Shown in pieces: positions 61,881 through 64,000 of a stretch of DNA of 64,000 bases. The first letter of the stretch is position 1. Each line of letters opens with the position of its first letter. The notes under the pieces are model-generated. The model searched no databases, had not been told where the DNA came from, and saw nothing but the letters and a program-made list of their open reading frames with translations. Origin of the DNA: an uncultured Chlorobiota bacterium. GTDB taxonomy: Bacteria > Bacteroidota > Ignavibacteria > UBA10030 > UBA6906. The stretch lies in contig CAADGV010000012.1 of the NCBI GenBank assembly GCA_900696645.1, forward strand, positions 96,181-160,180, written 5' to 3'. Position numbers and translations under genes: made by a program.

Positions 61881-62058
61881 TGACTGATGTTACGCAAAAC
61901 CCAAAGGCGCTTCAATTTTTGACACCGACCTCATCCCCCGGCCCCTTCTCCTAAGAAGAGAAGGGGAGATTTAAGCGAGGTTTCGATAAGTCCCTCTCCT
62001 CTCAGGAGAGGGATTTAGAGAAACAAACGAAATTCAAAAATTTGCGTAACATGAGTCA
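61881..62058. mobile_element. MITE-like element with 18-bp terminal inverted repeats
   Basis: The left end TGACTGATGTTACGCAAA (61881-61898) and right end TTTGCGTAACATGAGTCA (62041-62058) are complementary at 17 of 18 positions. Inside are two more perfect hairpins: CCCCTTCTC/GAGAAGGGG (61942-61966) and TCCCTCTCCT/AGGAGAGGGA (61991-62013). No coding frame is present. Size (178 bp), ends and folded interior fit a non-autonomous miniature element; no clear target-site duplication is visible. Confidence 0.6.
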
Positions 62059-62063
62059 CTGAA

Positions 62064-63836
62064 TCATTTGGCCAGCACCAACTTGCTCACCTTAGTCAAC
62101 CGCACGCTTCCATTTGCATCGGTTGCCGTGAAGCGCGCAAAGTACACGCCGCTGGCCACTCCCGACGCGTCCCACGTTGCAGAGTGGTAGCCTGCTTCGT
62201 GCTTGCCATTCACCAGATCCACCACCTTCCGTCCCAACACGTCATACACTACTAACGATACGTTACTTTCCTCCGGCAAAGCGAACTTGATTGTTGTGCT
62301 CGGATTGAACGGATTGGGATAGTTCTGACTGATACCATATTGTTGAGGAATTCCGCGTTCGCCACCCGTAGCAAGCTTGTTTGCCGACGCAGTTTCCGAT
62401 GATGTATGATGTACAGACGCGGCACTGACGCGAAGGGATGGATTCTCACGGTTCAGTCCAAGCACGCTGATGAAGAACTTGACTTGCTTACCGCGCAGTA
62501 ACCGTGCAGGCAGCCTGAATGTCTTGTTCAACGAATGGTCGGAAGTGAAACGCCACCGGGCAACGGTGCGCTCCGTGTTGCCATTGAGTGTGTAGGACAC
62601 ACGCACGCGCAACGGCGTGTTGCGCACGCCAAGCGACGATGCCGACTTGGAACTCATCCGGATTCTCAGGTGCACACTATCCGCGTTCTGCGGAACGGCA
62701 TACGAGCCGCTGCCGAGGTACTGCTCGATGTTATCGACCGTCGCGGTAAAACCGCTGTCTTCCGCCGCAAAACGAATCCTCTGCTTTGTTCCTGCCGATG
62801 TTGCCGTCAATGGCAGCATTTCGACCTCCAACGATGCACCGGAAGTTTCGTCGCGCACCATCATTTCGCGTGTTGCCTCTTCGTTCTCCTCTTCCTCCGC
62901 ATCCCCTTGAGGAAAGGCGATCTGATAGATCGGGCCGGAAAGCGTGCGGTACGCGTACGGCACTGCCTGCGTCGGCATTTCGGCTCCGATGAGCACCTGC
63001 GGATCGGCGCCGTTGTGCGGCATGACCTGCGGAGAAGACCATGAGGCGCCATAGTTGCCGGACTGCGAACGGAAGATGGACTGCCCGTTCGTCCACATCC
63101 AGAGGAGCTTGCCGTCACCCAGATACGTTACGGTCGGGCTTTTGAAGTTCGCACCGGTGAACTTTGTCGAGGGGTACCAGATTCCGTACTGTTGCATCTC
63201 TTTGCTCTGAAAACAGACCGACGAGGTATAGGTCGGAATAGGAGCATCTCCTCCCTCATCCCCTTCAATCAGTTCCTTATCCGGCTCATCGGTTCCCTCT
63301 TCACCATCTTCCAGCATCTCCCATACCACGCCCACTTTGCCGTAGTCAGGAGCCATGGTGACAACTTGCGATGCACCCGCGAACCTCACACGACTCGATG
63401 TGCTTGCGGGAACAGCTTCCTCCGGCAGTAAGTACTCAACAGCCCGCCGCCAGCCACCATACGTGGACCCGCCAATCCACGTGTAGATCTTATAGTAATC
63501 AAAGAAGACACTTGTTCCGTTGTCATACGTGATGGGAACGGTGCTGCCCAAGAGCGAGCTGAGACTCGGACGGAAGCGCCCCTGCAGCAAATCGGAATAC
63601 GTATCGCGGCTCCACGTGAGACCATAGTCGATGGACTTCATAACCTCGATACCGTTCGCGGCGGTGCAGGCAACGAGAAGCTTTGCGCCCTCAAAGTCTC
63701 CCCTTCTCGCAACGACAGGGGCCGCCAGCACTGACGCGTGCGGCGTGAATGTTCCGGCGAGGTGAGGTATGGAGGGCTCGGAATCAAACGAGGAATACCA
63801 GATTTGGTCGGTACCGGAAAGATTCGTGTGCCACAC
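62064..63836 (-). CDS. T9SS-sorted BNR/sialidase-like protein, probably truncated at the 5' end
   Basis: A 590-residue frame. Asp-box (BNR) repeats such as SIDYGLTWSRD and SQSGNYGASWSS suggest a beta-propeller sialidase-like fold. Acidic linkers follow, and a normal T9SS domain (NYPNPFNPSTTIKFALP to SKLVLAK) closes the chain. The frame has no signal peptide. Coding-like sequence continues upstream of the GTG at 63836 (VEGVTSDIDVVWHTNLSGTD) until a TGA at 63885-63887, with no start codon of good quality. A T9SS cargo without a signal peptide cannot leave the cytosol, so the gene is probably a 5'-deleted remnant. Alternatively an N-terminal frameshift lies in the sequence. Confidence 0.75.
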   Translation of the reverse strand: MWHTNLSGTDQIWYSSFDSEPSIPHLAGTFTPHASVLAAPVVARRGDFEGAKLLVACTAANGIEVMKSIDYGLTWSRDTYSDLLQGRFRPSLSSLLGSTVPITYDNGTSVFFDYYKIYTWIGGSTYGGWRRAVEYLLPEEAVPASTSSRVRFAGASQVVTMAPDYGKVGVVWEMLEDGEEGTDEPDKELIEGDEGGDAPIPTYTSSVCFQSKEMQQYGIWYPSTKFTGANFKSPTVTYLGDGKLLWMWTNGQSIFRSQSGNYGASWSSPQVMPHNGADPQVLIGAEMPTQAVPYAYRTLSGPIYQIAFPQGDAEEEENEEATREMMVRDETSGASLEVEMLPLTATSAGTKQRIRFAAEDSGFTATVDNIEQYLGSGSYAVPQNADSVHLRIRMSSKSASSLGVRNTPLRVRVSYTLNGNTERTVARWRFTSDHSLNKTFRLPARLLRGKQVKFFISVLGLNRENPSLRVSAASVHHTSSETASANKLATGGERGIPQQYGISQNYPNPFNPSTTIKFALPEESNVSLVVYDVLGRKVVDLVNGKHEAGYHSATWDASGVASGVYFARFTATDANGSVRLTKVSKLVLAK

Positions 63837-63888
63837 AACATCGATGTCAGAAGTGACACCCTCAACAATTCTCCCTGTTCCGCTTCAG

Positions 63889-63917
63889 TTGAAAATGGAC
63901 TCCTGAAAGGGTAGAAT
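63889..63917 (+). promoter_or_regulatory. Candidate promoter of the gene starting at 63950
   Basis: TTGAAA (63889-63894), a 17-base spacer and TAGAAT (63912-63917) lie 33 bases before the ATG. Directly beside the broken N-terminus of the divergent T9SS gene. Confidence 0.45.
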
Positions 63918-63949
63918 ATAGGAAACTCACAACCAGAAGGAGCCACGTT

Positions 63950-64000
63950 ATGGAACGCAACGTCATCACCGTTCAGACCAAAGCCGAGATTCTCCGGGAG
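63950..64000 (+). CDS. Start of an unidentified gene (3' end outside the window)
   Basis: An ATG at 63950 with AGAAGGAG nine bases upstream opens MERNVITVQTKAEILRE and runs off the window. Seventeen residues are too few to name a family. The ribosome site is one of the best in the window, and a promoter-like pair precedes it. It is divergent from the truncated T9SS gene. Confidence 0.6.
   Translation, partial: MERNVITVQTKAEILRE

Noticed and set aside
61942..62013. CRISPR-like repeats from the alternating CCCTTCTC and CCCTCTCC segments
   Set aside because: These are two hairpins of different sequence inside one short element, without regular spacers or cas genes.
1..64000. tRNA, rRNA or known riboswitch genes
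   Set aside because: Scanning both strands by eye I found no convincing T-loop/acceptor combination or conserved riboswitch core. A covariance-model search would settle it.

Overview
The window reads as chromosomal DNA from a free-living, probably anaerobic or facultative member of the Bacteroidota/Chlorobi side of the FCB group, most likely Ignavibacteria-like. The main evidence is four proteins ending in a type IX secretion (T9SS) C-terminal domain of the NYPNPFNPST type, together with a homodimeric pyruvate:ferredoxin oxidoreductase, DUF4382 and M64-type lipoproteins, and many genes with weak or absent Shine-Dalgarno sites. I see no rRNA, tRNA, CRISPR array, phage or autonomous insertion sequence. 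Only one small MITE-like element is visible.

Layout. 1-7.6 kb: the end of an aspartate kinase, a membrane metallophosphoesterase, an SDR/DUF2867 protein, an AsmA-family protein and rsmA. 7.7-17 kb: a T9SS metalloprotease, then a leftward run with a class A beta-lactamase-like protein whose catalytic Lys is replaced by Gln, a glycosidase-like membrane protein, a T9SS beta-helix protein, a TrmA-family RNA methyltransferase and an aminotransferase. 17.3-22.2 kb: two tandem hybrid histidine kinases. 22.3-23.3 kb: DUF1761 and VOC genes that share a near-identical 5' leader.

23.5-29 kb: a tightly coupled five-gene leftward operon (PqqD-like protein, ATP-grasp ligase, fold-III PLP decarboxylase with a leader-peptide-like YxxP tail, urea-transporter/M23-peptidase fusion, TPR protein). 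Ligase plus DapDC-like decarboxylase recalls the BtrJ/BtrK pair of butirosin synthesis, with a PqqD/RRE-type protein in place of the acyl carrier. This is my main candidate for an undescribed system. 29-32.6 kb: a membrane acyltransferase-like protein, an FG-GAP T9SS protein and an outer-membrane beta-barrel candidate.

32.9-38.9 kb: a second leftward amide-bond-forming operon (two ATP-grasp-type proteins, a GCS2/YbdK carboxylate-amine ligase and an M29-like aminopeptidase), preceded by an ECF sigma/anti-sigma/YbjQ operon. 39-43 kb: tandem M3 oligoendopeptidases, one cytosolic and one with a signal peptide. 43-52 kb: a membrane adenylate cyclase, a LOG-family protein, lipoproteins including an M64-like protease, a large patatin/DUF3376 protein, a CoA-binding protein, and a lipoprotein built from two 104-residue repeats with His residues at identical spacings.

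52-64 kb: central metabolism (gpmA, a DHOD-like protein, nifJ), a NifX-like protein, agmatine-to-putrescine conversion (aguA/aguB), pdxH and a beta-carbonic anhydrase. The end holds a MITE-like element, a T9SS protein lacking its N-terminus, and the first codons of a rightward gene.
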